A stretch of DNA of 64,000 nt from positions 1 through 64,000 of the forward strand of contig CANQBG010000002.1 of assembly GCA_947588985.1 (NCBI GenBank), given 5' to 3'. Shown piece after piece: positions 55,646 to 64,000 of this stretch (the first letter of the stretch is position 1; the number at the start of each line of letters is the position of its first letter). A model generated the notes under the pieces. It had not been told where the DNA came from. It ran no database searches and worked only from the letters and a program-made list of their open reading frames with translations. The stretch comes from an uncultured Clostridia bacterium (lineage in GTDB: Bacteria > Bacillota > Clostridia > Christensenellales > Borkfalkiaceae). A program made the position numbers and the translations under genes.

Positions 55646-55960
55646 AAACAGCCTCCTGAATGTCTCGATAGGAATACACTCCTATTTTACCCGTATTTTT
55701 TCCATCCGTCAAGTGCTTTCGGCGGATTCTCGGTGAAAATTGTGTTATGAACGCAAAAATCCGCCCATAAAGCGCGCCCCTTCGGCGGACGTGCCGCCTT
55801 TCCGCGGCTCGGGTTTTATTTGGTGAGATAGGATTTCCCATCCCGCGCGGGGAGTTTCAGTTGTTTACAAATTGTAATCAACTGACCCATCCCCTCCTTT
55901 GGCGGGATGGCGCACGCGCGAGCGCGTAGGAAAAAGCCCCCCGAGGAGGGAGGGCATAGG

Positions 55961-56950
55961 TTATGCGGGGAGGGTGAGTTTTTTGAGAAGGACGGGGGAG
56001 CCGATGACGCGGCCGCCGCCGAGCACCACCGCCGTGTGGACGTCCGTGGCGAGATGGGCCTCCATGTTGAGCTTCTCCGAGAAGTAGTCGGCAAACCCCG
56101 CGAGGGCGCATACGCCGCCGGAGAGGTAGATCCCGTTCTTTTTGAGGGAGGCGGAGACCTCGGCCGCCACCTTGCTCATAAGGCGCTCGGAGTAGGAGAT
56201 GGCCGCGTCCACGATCTTGCGGATGGGGGGAAGAATGTCGCCCGAAGTCACCGTCACCGCGCGCGGGCGGCCCGTCTTGAGGTCGCGCCCGTTGACGACG
56301 GTGCTCTGGTTGTCCCCCGCGAGCAGGCTGCCCACGGCGATCTTGAGGCGTTCGCTCGAGAGGAGGCCGAGCTTGAGGTCGTAGGTCTCGGCCACTTCAT
56401 CGATGATGCCCACGTCCATATTGTTGCCGCCGATGGCCAAATTGACGCCCGCGATCATGCCGTCGAGGGAGAAGATGGCGGCGGACGTCTTGCCGGCGCC
56501 GAAGTCGAGGGCGAAGATGGGGTTGGAATCGGAGAGGGGCACGTCTTGCCCGAGGGCGACGAGGAAGGGCGTGGGGACAAAGGAGACGCGGGTGACGCCC
56601 ACGGCCTTGGCGACGCGGTAATACCCCTCCTGCGCCTCGGGACGGATGCCCACGGGCACGCAGAAGAGCACTTCCATGGAGAAAGCGCGCCGCACGACTT
56701 TGCTCAAAAAGTATTCGAGCAGGGCCGCGGCATACCGCTCCTGCACGATCTCGCCCTCCGCGATGGGAAAGATGAGCTCGGTGAGTTCGCCCGTCTTGCC
56801 GAGCAGACGCTTGGCGTCGTCGCCATAGGCGCGGATCTCCTTCGTCTCACGGGAGACGGCGAGGCAGGTGGCCTCTGCGAGCACGATCCCGTAGCCGATG
56901 CGATAGATTTTCGTGACCGACGTTCCGAAGTCGATCGCAAGCTTCAACAT
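55961..56950 (-). CDS. MreB/actin-like ATPase
   Basis: MLKLAIDFGTSVTKIYRIGYGIVLAEATCLAV...FALDFGAGKTSAAIF...YLSGGVCALAG; overlaps maf. Confidence 0.85.
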   Translation of the reverse strand: MLKLAIDFGTSVTKIYRIGYGIVLAEATCLAVSRETKEIRAYGDDAKRLLGKTGELTELIFPIAEGEIVQERYAAALLEYFLSKVVRRAFSMEVLFCVPVGIRPEAQEGYYRVAKAVGVTRVSFVPTPFLVALGQDVPLSDSNPIFALDFGAGKTSAAIFSLDGMIAGVNLAIGGNNMDVGIIDEVAETYDLKLGLLSSERLKIAVGSLLAGDNQSTVVNGRDLKTGRPRAVTVTSGDILPPIRKIVDAAISYSERLMSKVAAEVSASLKKNGIYLSGGVCALAGFADYFSEKLNMEAHLATDVHTAVVLGGGRVIGSPVLLKKLTLPA

Positions 56951-57501
56951 AGCGTTCCTCCATGTATGGTCGCGAGCATGGTACCCACCTCTTCGGTCGG
57001 AAGGCCCACAACGTTGGTATAACTCCCCTCGATCCGCTCCACGAGCGGATACCCGTCCTGAATGCCGTATGCCCCCGCCTTGCCCTGCCAGAGGCCGCTT
57101 TCGAGATAGGCAAAGAGCACCTCCTCCCCGAGGGACGCGAACGTCACTTGGGTCGCGGCGACGCATTCCCGCCGCCCGTGTGCGGAGAGCACGCAGACGC
57201 CCGTATACACGGTGTGCGTCTTGCCCGAGAGCCGGCGAAGCATGCGCTCCGCGTCCGCGCGGTCCTTTGGCTTTCCGAGGGCCTCCCCCTCCGAAGCGAC
57301 CACGGTATCCGCGCCGAGCACGACGTCGCCTTTGTGGCGCGAAAAGACGTCCTCCGCCTTCCCGCGGGCGTTGAGAAGGGCCTCCTCGTCGGGGGCAAGG
57401 CCGCTCTTCTCCGGAAAATCGGAGGGCTCGACTGCAAACGCGTAGCCGAGCTCCCGTAAAAGTTCCCGCCTGCGCGGGGAATTGGATGCGAGGATCAACA
57501 T
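56944..57501 (-). CDS. maf: Maf-family nucleotide pyrophosphatase
   Basis: MLILASNSPRRRELLRELGYAF...VVLGADTVVASEGEALGKP. Confidence 0.95.
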   Translation of the reverse strand: MLILASNSPRRRELLRELGYAFAVEPSDFPEKSGLAPDEEALLNARGKAEDVFSRHKGDVVLGADTVVASEGEALGKPKDRADAERMLRRLSGKTHTVYTGVCVLSAHGRRECVAATQVTFASLGEEVLFAYLESGLWQGKAGAYGIQDGYPLVERIEGSYTNVVGLPTEEVGTMLATIHGGTLC

Positions 57502-57575
57502 GGCGATATCGGGGGTACAAAGGGGTATCAGACAGAAAACGGGCATACCATGTCTGAAGAGGAGGATTCAAAAAC

Positions 57576-59087
57576 TCAAAGGATCTCGAGATTTTTCCGG
57601 AAGGTGCGCTTGAATTCCGCGCCCGCCTTGGCGGCCTGACGGAGCTCGAGCGTCGCATCGCCCGCGAGCTCCGTTTTCATGATGACGGAGTCGCCCAACA
57701 CGTCGCAGTTGATCCCCTTCACCATGCCGAGGCCGCTCCTGTCGAGGCTCTCCGCTATGCGGAGGAGCACGCCGAGCTTTCTCACCACGTCGAGGTCCTC
57801 GTCCGTGACGATGTCGCGGTAGCGGTTCCAATCGGCGGGGAGGAGGTCCTCCTTCCGATGGCAGCCCGCCACGAAGGCGGCGAGCACGATCTCCCGGTGC
57901 GTCGCCCCATAGATGCCGCTGTTCAAGATCATGTAGCGGCTGTGCTTCTGATGGTTATAATACCGCACGCGCAGCCCGCAGTCGTGCAGGCTCGCCGCGA
58001 TCTTGAGCACTTTTAAGTAAATGCGCGGGAACTTGTGCAGGACGCGCAACTGTTTGAAGAGCTGAATGGCGAGATGGACGACGTTCTCCACATGCTTTTC
58101 GTTGCACCCGTAGTATGTGACGAGGGTGGAAAGGGAATAAGAGAGCACGTCGGAGATGGGCCGCTCCACCGTCATGGGGATGGCCATGTTGAACATGATG
58201 CCCTCGCGGAGGCCGCAGCCGCTCAGCGTGAAGCCGTCGATGTGGAGGTAGTCCGTGAACGCCTTGATGATGGCGAGCGCGGCGGGCATGATGTCGGCCC
58301 GTTCGGGGGAGAGCCCGCGGATGCGCTTGCGCTTCTCCACGTCTAAAACGCGCACCATCTCATAGACGGAGGTGAAGTCCTCCGTGGTGAAGGCATAGTT
58401 GTGCACCGTGTTGAGCGGATACTTGCGCACGATGCGGTTGATCTTATAGAGGTTGCGGAAGGACCCGCCCACGCCGATCATCTGCGTGTCGGGATCGACC
58501 TCCGAGAGCCATTCGATCTTCTTGAACTGCTCGGTGAAGAACTCCTCGATGCGCGCCGTCTGCTCCTCGGGCGTGCCGTCGTCCGCGAAGAGATCGGTGA
58601 GCGTCACCGCGCCGAAGGCGAGCGTCGCGAAGTTCAGGATGGAGCGGCGGTTGTAGTAGATGATCTTGGTGCTGCCGCCGCCGATCTCGAGGATGATGCC
58701 CTTGGGGATATCCATCGAGTTGATGACGCCGCGATAGACGAGCGTGGCCTCCTCTTCCTCCGAGAGCACGTCCACGCGGATGCCGCAGGACGCCTGGATC
58801 TCATCGAGAAAGGACCGCTGGTTCTTGGCACGGCGAACGGCCGCCGTCGCAACGGCGATGATCTGGTCGACGCCCGAAGCGTCGCACAGCCGCTTAAACA
58901 TCTTTAAGGTCTTGATGGTCTCCGATACGCGTTGCGGCTTCAGAAAGCCGTCCCTGTCCATATCTTGTCCGAGGCGCACGCTCTCCTTGAGCTCGTCCTC
59001 CACCATAAAGTGCCCGTCCCCGAACATCTGCACGATCACGAGCCGCGCGGAATTGGAACCCAGGTCTATGATGCCGATTTTTTCCAT
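57576..59087 (-). CDS. Ppx/GppA family phosphatase with C-terminal HD-like region
   Basis: IGIIDLGSNSARLVIV...ILEIGGGSTKIIYYN...ASLHDCGLRVRYYNHQKHSRYMI. Confidence 0.93.
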   Translation of the reverse strand: MEKIGIIDLGSNSARLVIVQMFGDGHFMVEDELKESVRLGQDMDRDGFLKPQRVSETIKTLKMFKRLCDASGVDQIIAVATAAVRRAKNQRSFLDEIQASCGIRVDVLSEEEEATLVYRGVINSMDIPKGIILEIGGGSTKIIYYNRRSILNFATLAFGAVTLTDLFADDGTPEEQTARIEEFFTEQFKKIEWLSEVDPDTQMIGVGGSFRNLYKINRIVRKYPLNTVHNYAFTTEDFTSVYEMVRVLDVEKRKRIRGLSPERADIMPAALAIIKAFTDYLHIDGFTLSGCGLREGIMFNMAIPMTVERPISDVLSYSLSTLVTYYGCNEKHVENVVHLAIQLFKQLRVLHKFPRIYLKVLKIAASLHDCGLRVRYYNHQKHSRYMILNSGIYGATHREIVLAAFVAGCHRKEDLLPADWNRYRDIVTDEDLDVVRKLGVLLRIAESLDRSGLGMVKGINCDVLGDSVIMKTELAGDATLELRQAAKAGAEFKRTFRKNLEIL

Positions 59088-59303
59088 GTGGATCTCCTTT
59101 CCGTAACCGGCAGACCCTCTCTGCCGGGATCCGAGGTCGTTTCGTTTGACTGCAACTTCGAAAATCGCCCCATTTTTTTACTCTTCGCTATTTTATCACA
59201 CGTTTGCGGTTTTGTCCATACCCTTTTTGAAAATTTTTTCCCTTTTCACAAAAATTTTTCATTGCCGCCCGCATGTCCCCTTTTTATATAGACAATATAT
59301 TTA

Positions 59304-59711
59304 CTATTTATTATAAATATTTCGGGGACGGTCCGTCGGCCGCCCATGGGCGGAGGCGCGCGATTTGTGAAATATTAACACCGCGAGCCCGCACAAAAAG
59401 AGCCCGAAGCCCTGCCGCAGCATCCCCGCGGGAAGATAGGCCGCGGCGAGGGAGGAGAGCACCGAACAGAGCAGCGCGGGGACGATGAGGGCGATTAGGC
59501 CGCGCCGGTCGAGCAGGCCGCCCTTGGCGTGGACGGCGAGGGCGAGCAGCGACATGGGGAGAAAGGAGAGGAGATTGACCCCCTGCGCCGTCCGCTGCGG
59601 CACGCCGAGGACGAGGGTGAGGAGGGGGATGAGCACGGTGCCGCCGCCCATGCCCATTCCCCCGAGGACTCCGCCGAGCACGCCGCAGAGGAGATAGACA
59701 AGAAAGCTCAC
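59304..59711 (-). CDS. TauE/SafE family permease half-protein
   Basis: MSFLVYLLCGVLGGVLGGMGMGGGTVLIPLLTLVLGVPQRTAQGVNLL; overlaps neighbouring half. Confidence 0.85.
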   Translation of the reverse strand: MSFLVYLLCGVLGGVLGGMGMGGGTVLIPLLTLVLGVPQRTAQGVNLLSFLPMSLLALAVHAKGGLLDRRGLIALIVPALLCSVLSSLAAAYLPAGMLRQGFGLFLCGLAVLIFHKSRASAHGRPTDRPRNIYNK

Positions 59712-60055
59712 GGCAGCAGCATCCGGATCCCCGCCGCGAGCATAAGCGCGGCAAAGAGGAAGCTCACGGCGCGCCCCGAGACGTGCGGCAGAAGGCGTGC
59801 GCCCAAAAGTCCGCCCCCGAGCACGCCGAGGGAGACGGGTATCAATACGGCGAGCGGGACGGCCCCCTCGAAGAGATAGACGGCCGCGCTCACGGCCGAA
59901 GCGGGGAGGATGACGGAGAGGGCGGTGGCATGCGCGATGTGCGCGGGCCGCCCCATGCCCTCGAGCAGGGGTACGGCGATCATGCCGCCCCCGCCGCCGA
60001 AGAGTCCGTTTGCGATCCCCACGGCCGCTCCGCCGAGAATGGCTTTGAAATTCAT
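59708..60055 (-). CDS. TauE/SafE family permease half-protein
   Basis: MNFKAILGGAAVGIANGLFGGGGGMIAVPLLEGMGRPAHIAHATALSVILPASAVSAAVYL; ORF-track start trimmed. Confidence 0.85.
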   Translation of the reverse strand: MNFKAILGGAAVGIANGLFGGGGGMIAVPLLEGMGRPAHIAHATALSVILPASAVSAAVYLFEGAVPLAVLIPVSLGVLGGGLLGARLLPHVSGRAVSFLFAALMLAAGIRMLLP

Positions 60056-60255
60056 ATGTACGCCGCCCGCTTTGCGAAAAATTGCGGCGGATCGCATGAA
60101 AAGTATGTGTAAGCGGAAAAAAAATTTACCTTTTTTGACGATAGGCCGCGAAACCGCTTGCAACTCAACTTGATTTGTATTAAAATGGAAAGGTATTGTA
60201 AGAAAAATCTCGGCCCCTCCGGAATTTCCGTCGGCGGCCACAGTAGGTGTTAAGT

Positions 60256-63200
60256 ATGGCAACATTTATTCAAACGGGCAAGAGAAAGCGGCGCGTCGTC
60301 TCCGCGCTCAGCATTCTCCTCTCCACCACTCTCGCGCTTGGCGTCTTTGCCGCGTGCAATCCCACCGTAGAGGAACCCGAGGACGAGGATACCGGCGTCT
60401 CCGCGACCGATTCCCAGCTCCTCAAAAACGGGAACTTCGAATTCTACGGCGAAATGGACGAAGAGGACGAGGACGGGGAAAAGAAGCACGAGCAAGATGA
60501 GCTCCGCGCCTTCATCAATTCCCCCAATAACTGGTCCTTCTCCTCCGGCTCCCCCTCCTCCGTCACGAGCTCCGGCATCGTGAACACGGCCGACTGGGAG
60601 TATATGGTCAAGCCCAAGACCGACCTCATCCTCGAGGCCGATAAGTGGGTGCGCGCCGAGGACGGCGACGAAAAGGACAGCGCGGGCTATAAGCTCGAGG
60701 ACGGCAAGCGCGTGGAGGCGACGAGCGCCACCCTCTCCGACGCGGCGGTCTCCAATGCCGAGTCGAAATGGGAAAATGCCAACGTCTACGACAGGCTCAA
60801 GTTCTACGACTTCTATTCGGTAGATTCCGCTTCCGAGTTCGCGCTCTACAAGGACTACAAGTATTCCATCGACTTCGAGGACCTCAAGTATCTCGAAAAA
60901 GTGCAGGCGGAAAACCTCCTCTATGCGGAATCGGACGGGCGCAATGCGGAAGAGACGAGCATCCTGATGATCCACAACCAGGCGACGACCAACAGCGTCG
61001 CCGGCACGGCGCAGTACTATACGTCGAGCACCACCGTCACCCTGCAAGCGGGCACGGCGGCCGAGCTCTCCGTGTGGGTGCGCACCTCCGAACTCTATCA
61101 CTATGGCATCGGCAGCGATGACAAAGAAAACGGCGTCCCCGTGACGGCGCGCGCCGGCGCGTACATCGGCATCACCAACACCGTCGGCGGCACCACCCTC
61201 GACCAGATGCAGATCAAGTACATCAACACCCACGATACGTGGCAGCAGTACACCGTCTACATCCGCGCCAACTCCTTCGCCTCCACCACCTTCCGCGTGG
61301 TGCTCGGTCTCGGACACGGTACCTCCGACAACCGCTATGAGTCCGTCAACGGCTACGCCTTCTTCGACGACGTGAGCTGCAAACTCATCACCGACAACGC
61401 CTACGACGCGGCCGTCGAAGAGAACGATCTCACCCACGAGAGCGTGCTCGGCCTCGGCAACTTCTGCGACCTCAACAGCGAGGGCGACGCCAAGAAATTC
61501 TACGCCACCGACACCGCGACGGGCGAAAAGACCGCCTACAGCACCTTCGCGCTCGACCTCAATAAGACGGAGGACTTCGCACCCCTCAACTTCAACGAAG
61601 CGGGCGCCACGCACACGACCGACCTCACCAAGGAGGTCTCCGGCAGCCGTACCTATACCTCCGAGAGCATCGATAAAGGCCTCGGCAAGAACGAGGGCGG
61701 CGCCTTCGGCAACGTGTTCGGCGTCGTCAACTACGACTCCTTAAAGACGACGGACAACAACTACCTCAAATATATCTATGAACACGACTTCGCGGAGGAC
61801 GATCTCCCCGACTTCTTCGGGGAAGAGGGCGTGAAGGATCAGATCGTGCTCATGCTCTCCGCCAACGGCGCGTCGCTCACCACCAAGCTCGAGCACCCCG
61901 CCTTCACCCTCGCCCCCAAGGAGAGAAAGCTCATCTCCTTCTTCGTCAAGACGAGCGAGATCCGCTCGGGCAAGACGGGCGCGAGCGCCATCCTCATGGA
62001 CGGCACCAACAAGAACACCATCGCCGCGTTCGACTCCACCAAGGTAGCCACGGTGGATATCGAGGGCGCCACCGAAGAGGAGACCGTAAAGGATATCTAT
62101 AAGGGTTGGGTGCGCTGCTTCTTCTTCGTACAGAACGAGACGGAGGAAGATAAGACCTTCACCCTCGAACTCACCTACGGCCCCACCGCCATCTCGGGCA
62201 CGAGCAAGACGGACTATGCCGACGGCTACGCCGCCTTCGCCAACTTCGAAGTGTGCAACCTCACCAAGGCACAATACGGCTATGCCGCCACGGGCACCTA
62301 TGCGCAGAAGGTCTCCCTCACCGCTTCCGTGAAGGATTCCTCCAAGTTCGCGGAGGCCTCCGCCAACGGCACCCAGCTCGAGGAAGGGCTCGCCATTCCC
62401 GTCGGCTATGAGGGCATTCAGGCCGGCAGCAACTATATCGTCGAAACCAAGTACGACGAGGACGGCGAGATCGCAAACGGCAATCCCGATCGGGAAGAAC
62501 TCGCGGCCGCCGGGCTCTACACCGGCCTTGTCGCCTCCGAGTACGCCGATAAGTATCTCTCCGATCCCACGGGCAACCCGTGGCTTACGGAGCTTTCCCC
62601 CGTCACCCTCACGGGCGATGAGGCCGCGCAGAAAGCGGCGGCGGCCGATTGGTGGAAAACCATCTTCGGCAACCCCGGCACGGTGGCAAGCCCCGCCTAT
62701 CAGCCCCTCGTCATCATCAACGCGAGCGACGATACGCTCCCCGGCTACGGCTTCTTCGGCGCCGACGCGACGGTCTCCTCCAACAGCGCAAGCCGCATCT
62801 CCGTGCGCGTGAAGCTCTCCGCGAATGCCACCGCCTACCTCTATCTCTCCGATACGTCCGAGGTGACGGAATACAATAAGCGCCTCGCGCCCACCCTTCC
62901 CAAAGTCACCTATTGGTACGACGACGAGGGCAACATCGTCGCAAAGGATCCCTCCGATAAGGACTTCGACGAGAAGAAGGATATCCTCTTCACCCTCGAG
63001 GAAAACGGCCTCTACAAGAACGCCGTGGATACGAGCGACGCCAAGTACTATGCCAACCTCGCCTCCTTCGACCGCGACGACGAACACAACTATGTGACGA
63101 CGAGCGGCACCATCGCCTTCTACCACAACCCCGCCGATACCGACGAGAACACGGCCTACGCCTACTACGATAAGGATACCGACACGTATTCCGAGCTCGT

Positions 63201-64000
63201 CTCGCCCCTTCCCGCCGACAAGGGCGTGCGCTACACCGCCCCCGCCGACCTCACGGGGTATGAGGCCGTCATCAAGCTCGAAGGCAGCGCCGAGAACGCG
63301 GGCAAGTGGATCACCGCCTCCTTCTATGTGCAGACGGGGAACACCGCCAAGAATTACCGCCTCGAACTGTGGGCGGGTGCGCGTGACGCCGATAAGGACA
63401 ACCTCACGGACGGCATCGCTCCGCACAGCTATGTATTCTTCGACAAGTGCGCGACGACCTCCGTCTCCAACTATTCCACCGTCCTCGACGGCGTGAAGGA
63501 CGCCATGCTCGGCTACAAGACGGAGGACGGGAAGTATCCCTACCGCGCCGCCGACCCTGCAGACTCCGCGAAGCAGCTCAAGGACAAGCTCGCCTCCGAC
63601 TACGCGCTCTACTACACCTTCACCTTCTTCGATTCCCCCGACTATCTCCGCTACGACAAGACGGAGGATACGGAAAAACTCGGCAATCCTTGGGGTTCCT
63701 ACAAGCAGTCCGAACACGAAGAGGCCCTCACGTGGCTGTTCTGCGACGACGCCACCGGAGAGCTCTTCGGCGCCTTCCCCACCGTCTCCCTCTACATGAG
63801 CTACGCGGACAACGAAGTGACGGTAACGCCCGATGAGCTCGGAGAGAGCGACAGCGGGACCAATAATAACAGCAGCTCCTCGAGCAGCACCACGCCGAAC
63901 GGCGGCGCCAACATCTGGCTGCTTCTCTCCTCCATCCTGCTCGCGGCCGCGCTCCTCTTCGCCATCATCGCAGTCGGCGTGAGAAGGCTCATGAAGAAGC
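60256..64000 (+). CDS. Large exported (lipo)protein, incomplete at the window end
   Basis: Open frame from ATG 60256 (MATFIQTGKRKRRVVSALSILLSTTLALGVFAACNPTVEEPEDED...) to the right edge; near-end TM ...NSSSSSSTTPNGGANIWLLLSSILLAAALLFAIIAVGVRRLMKK; missing from the ORF track because no stop is reached. Confidence 0.8.
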   Translation, partial: MATFIQTGKRKRRVVSALSILLSTTLALGVFAACNPTVEEPEDEDTGVSATDSQLLKNGNFEFYGEMDEEDEDGEKKHEQDELRAFINSPNNWSFSSGSPSSVTSSGIVNTADWEYMVKPKTDLILEADKWVRAEDGDEKDSAGYKLEDGKRVEATSATLSDAAVSNAESKWENANVYDRLKFYDFYSVDSASEFALYKDYKYSIDFEDLKYLEKVQAENLLYAESDGRNAEETSILMIHNQATTNSVAGTAQYYTSSTTVTLQAGTAAELSVWVRTSELYHYGIGSDDKENGVPVTARAGAYIGITNTVGGTTLDQMQIKYINTHDTWQQYTVYIRANSFASTTFRVVLGLGHGTSDNRYESVNGYAFFDDVSCKLITDNAYDAAVEENDLTHESVLGLGNFCDLNSEGDAKKFYATDTATGEKTAYSTFALDLNKTEDFAPLNFNEAGATHTTDLTKEVSGSRTYTSESIDKGLGKNEGGAFGNVFGVVNYDSLKTTDNNYLKYIYEHDFAEDDLPDFFGEEGVKDQIVLMLSANGASLTTKLEHPAFTLAPKERKLISFFVKTSEIRSGKTGASAILMDGTNKNTIAAFDSTKVATVDIEGATEEETVKDIYKGWVRCFFFVQNETEEDKTFTLELTYGPTAISGTSKTDYADGYAAFANFEVCNLTKAQYGYAATGTYAQKVSLTASVKDSSKFAEASANGTQLEEGLAIPVGYEGIQAGSNYIVETKYDEDGEIANGNPDREELAAAGLYTGLVASEYADKYLSDPTGNPWLTELSPVTLTGDEAAQKAAAADWWKTIFGNPGTVASPAYQPLVIINASDDTLPGYGFFGADATVSSNSASRISVRVKLSANATAYLYLSDTSEVTEYNKRLAPTLPKVTYWYDDEGNIVAKDPSDKDFDEKKDILFTLEENGLYKNAVDTSDAKYYANLASFDRDDEHNYVTTSGTIAFYHNPADTDENTAYAYYDKDTDTYSELVSPLPADKGVRYTAPADLTGYEAVIKLEGSAENAGKWITASFYVQTGNTAKNYRLELWAGARDADKDNLTDGIAPHSYVFFDKCATTSVSNYSTVLDGVKDAMLGYKTEDGKYPYRAADPADSAKQLKDKLASDYALYYTFTFFDSPDYLRYDKTEDTEKLGNPWGSYKQSEHEEALTWLFCDDATGELFGAFPTVSLYMSYADNEVTVTPDELGESDSGTNNNSSSSSSTTPNGGANIWLLLSSILLAAALLFAIIAVGVRRLMKK

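Noticed and set aside
60250-61614. 454-aa minus-strand ORF
   Set aside because: Antisense shadow of the same plus-strand gene; no recognisable domain.
61741-63717. 658-aa minus-strand ORF
   Set aside because: Antisense to the plus-strand exported protein (60256-end); valine/glycine-rich shadow translation typical of GC-rich DNA.

Overview
GC-rich chromosomal window that looks like a spore-forming Clostridia-type Firmicute. I infer this from a gerA-type germination operon, sleB-ypeB, grpE-dnaK-dnaJ, and a prmA-rsmE-mtaB-HIT cluster. Most of the window is housekeeping: heat shock, a Leloir galT-galK-galE operon, mscS, ppa, mntP behind a yybP-ykoY-type Mn riboswitch, cardiolipin synthase, trmL, NCS2 permease, mreB-like/maf, and ppx. 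Accessory content includes HicAB, two orphan type-IV-pilin-like genes, a 4064-aa repeat surface protein behind a TetR-type operator, a decayed GH2 beta-galactosidase, a tRNA-Ser with a tRNA-derived mosaic repeat, and a large C-terminal-TM lipoprotein that runs off the right end. The strongest unexplained signals are: (1) poly-G tracts placed exactly in the -35/-10 spacer of both pilin-like genes, with a third truncated copy at the left edge, which suggests phase-variable promoters; (2) a dispersed 11-mer family TACCATGYCYG (12 sites, plus TACCCATGTCCG variants) that ignores gene boundaries and reading frame; (3) an approximately 390-nt independently transcribed structured RNA with two tiny SD-preceded ORFs at 12.1-12.5 kb. 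All calls come from reading the sequence and the supplied ORF track; no searches were run.
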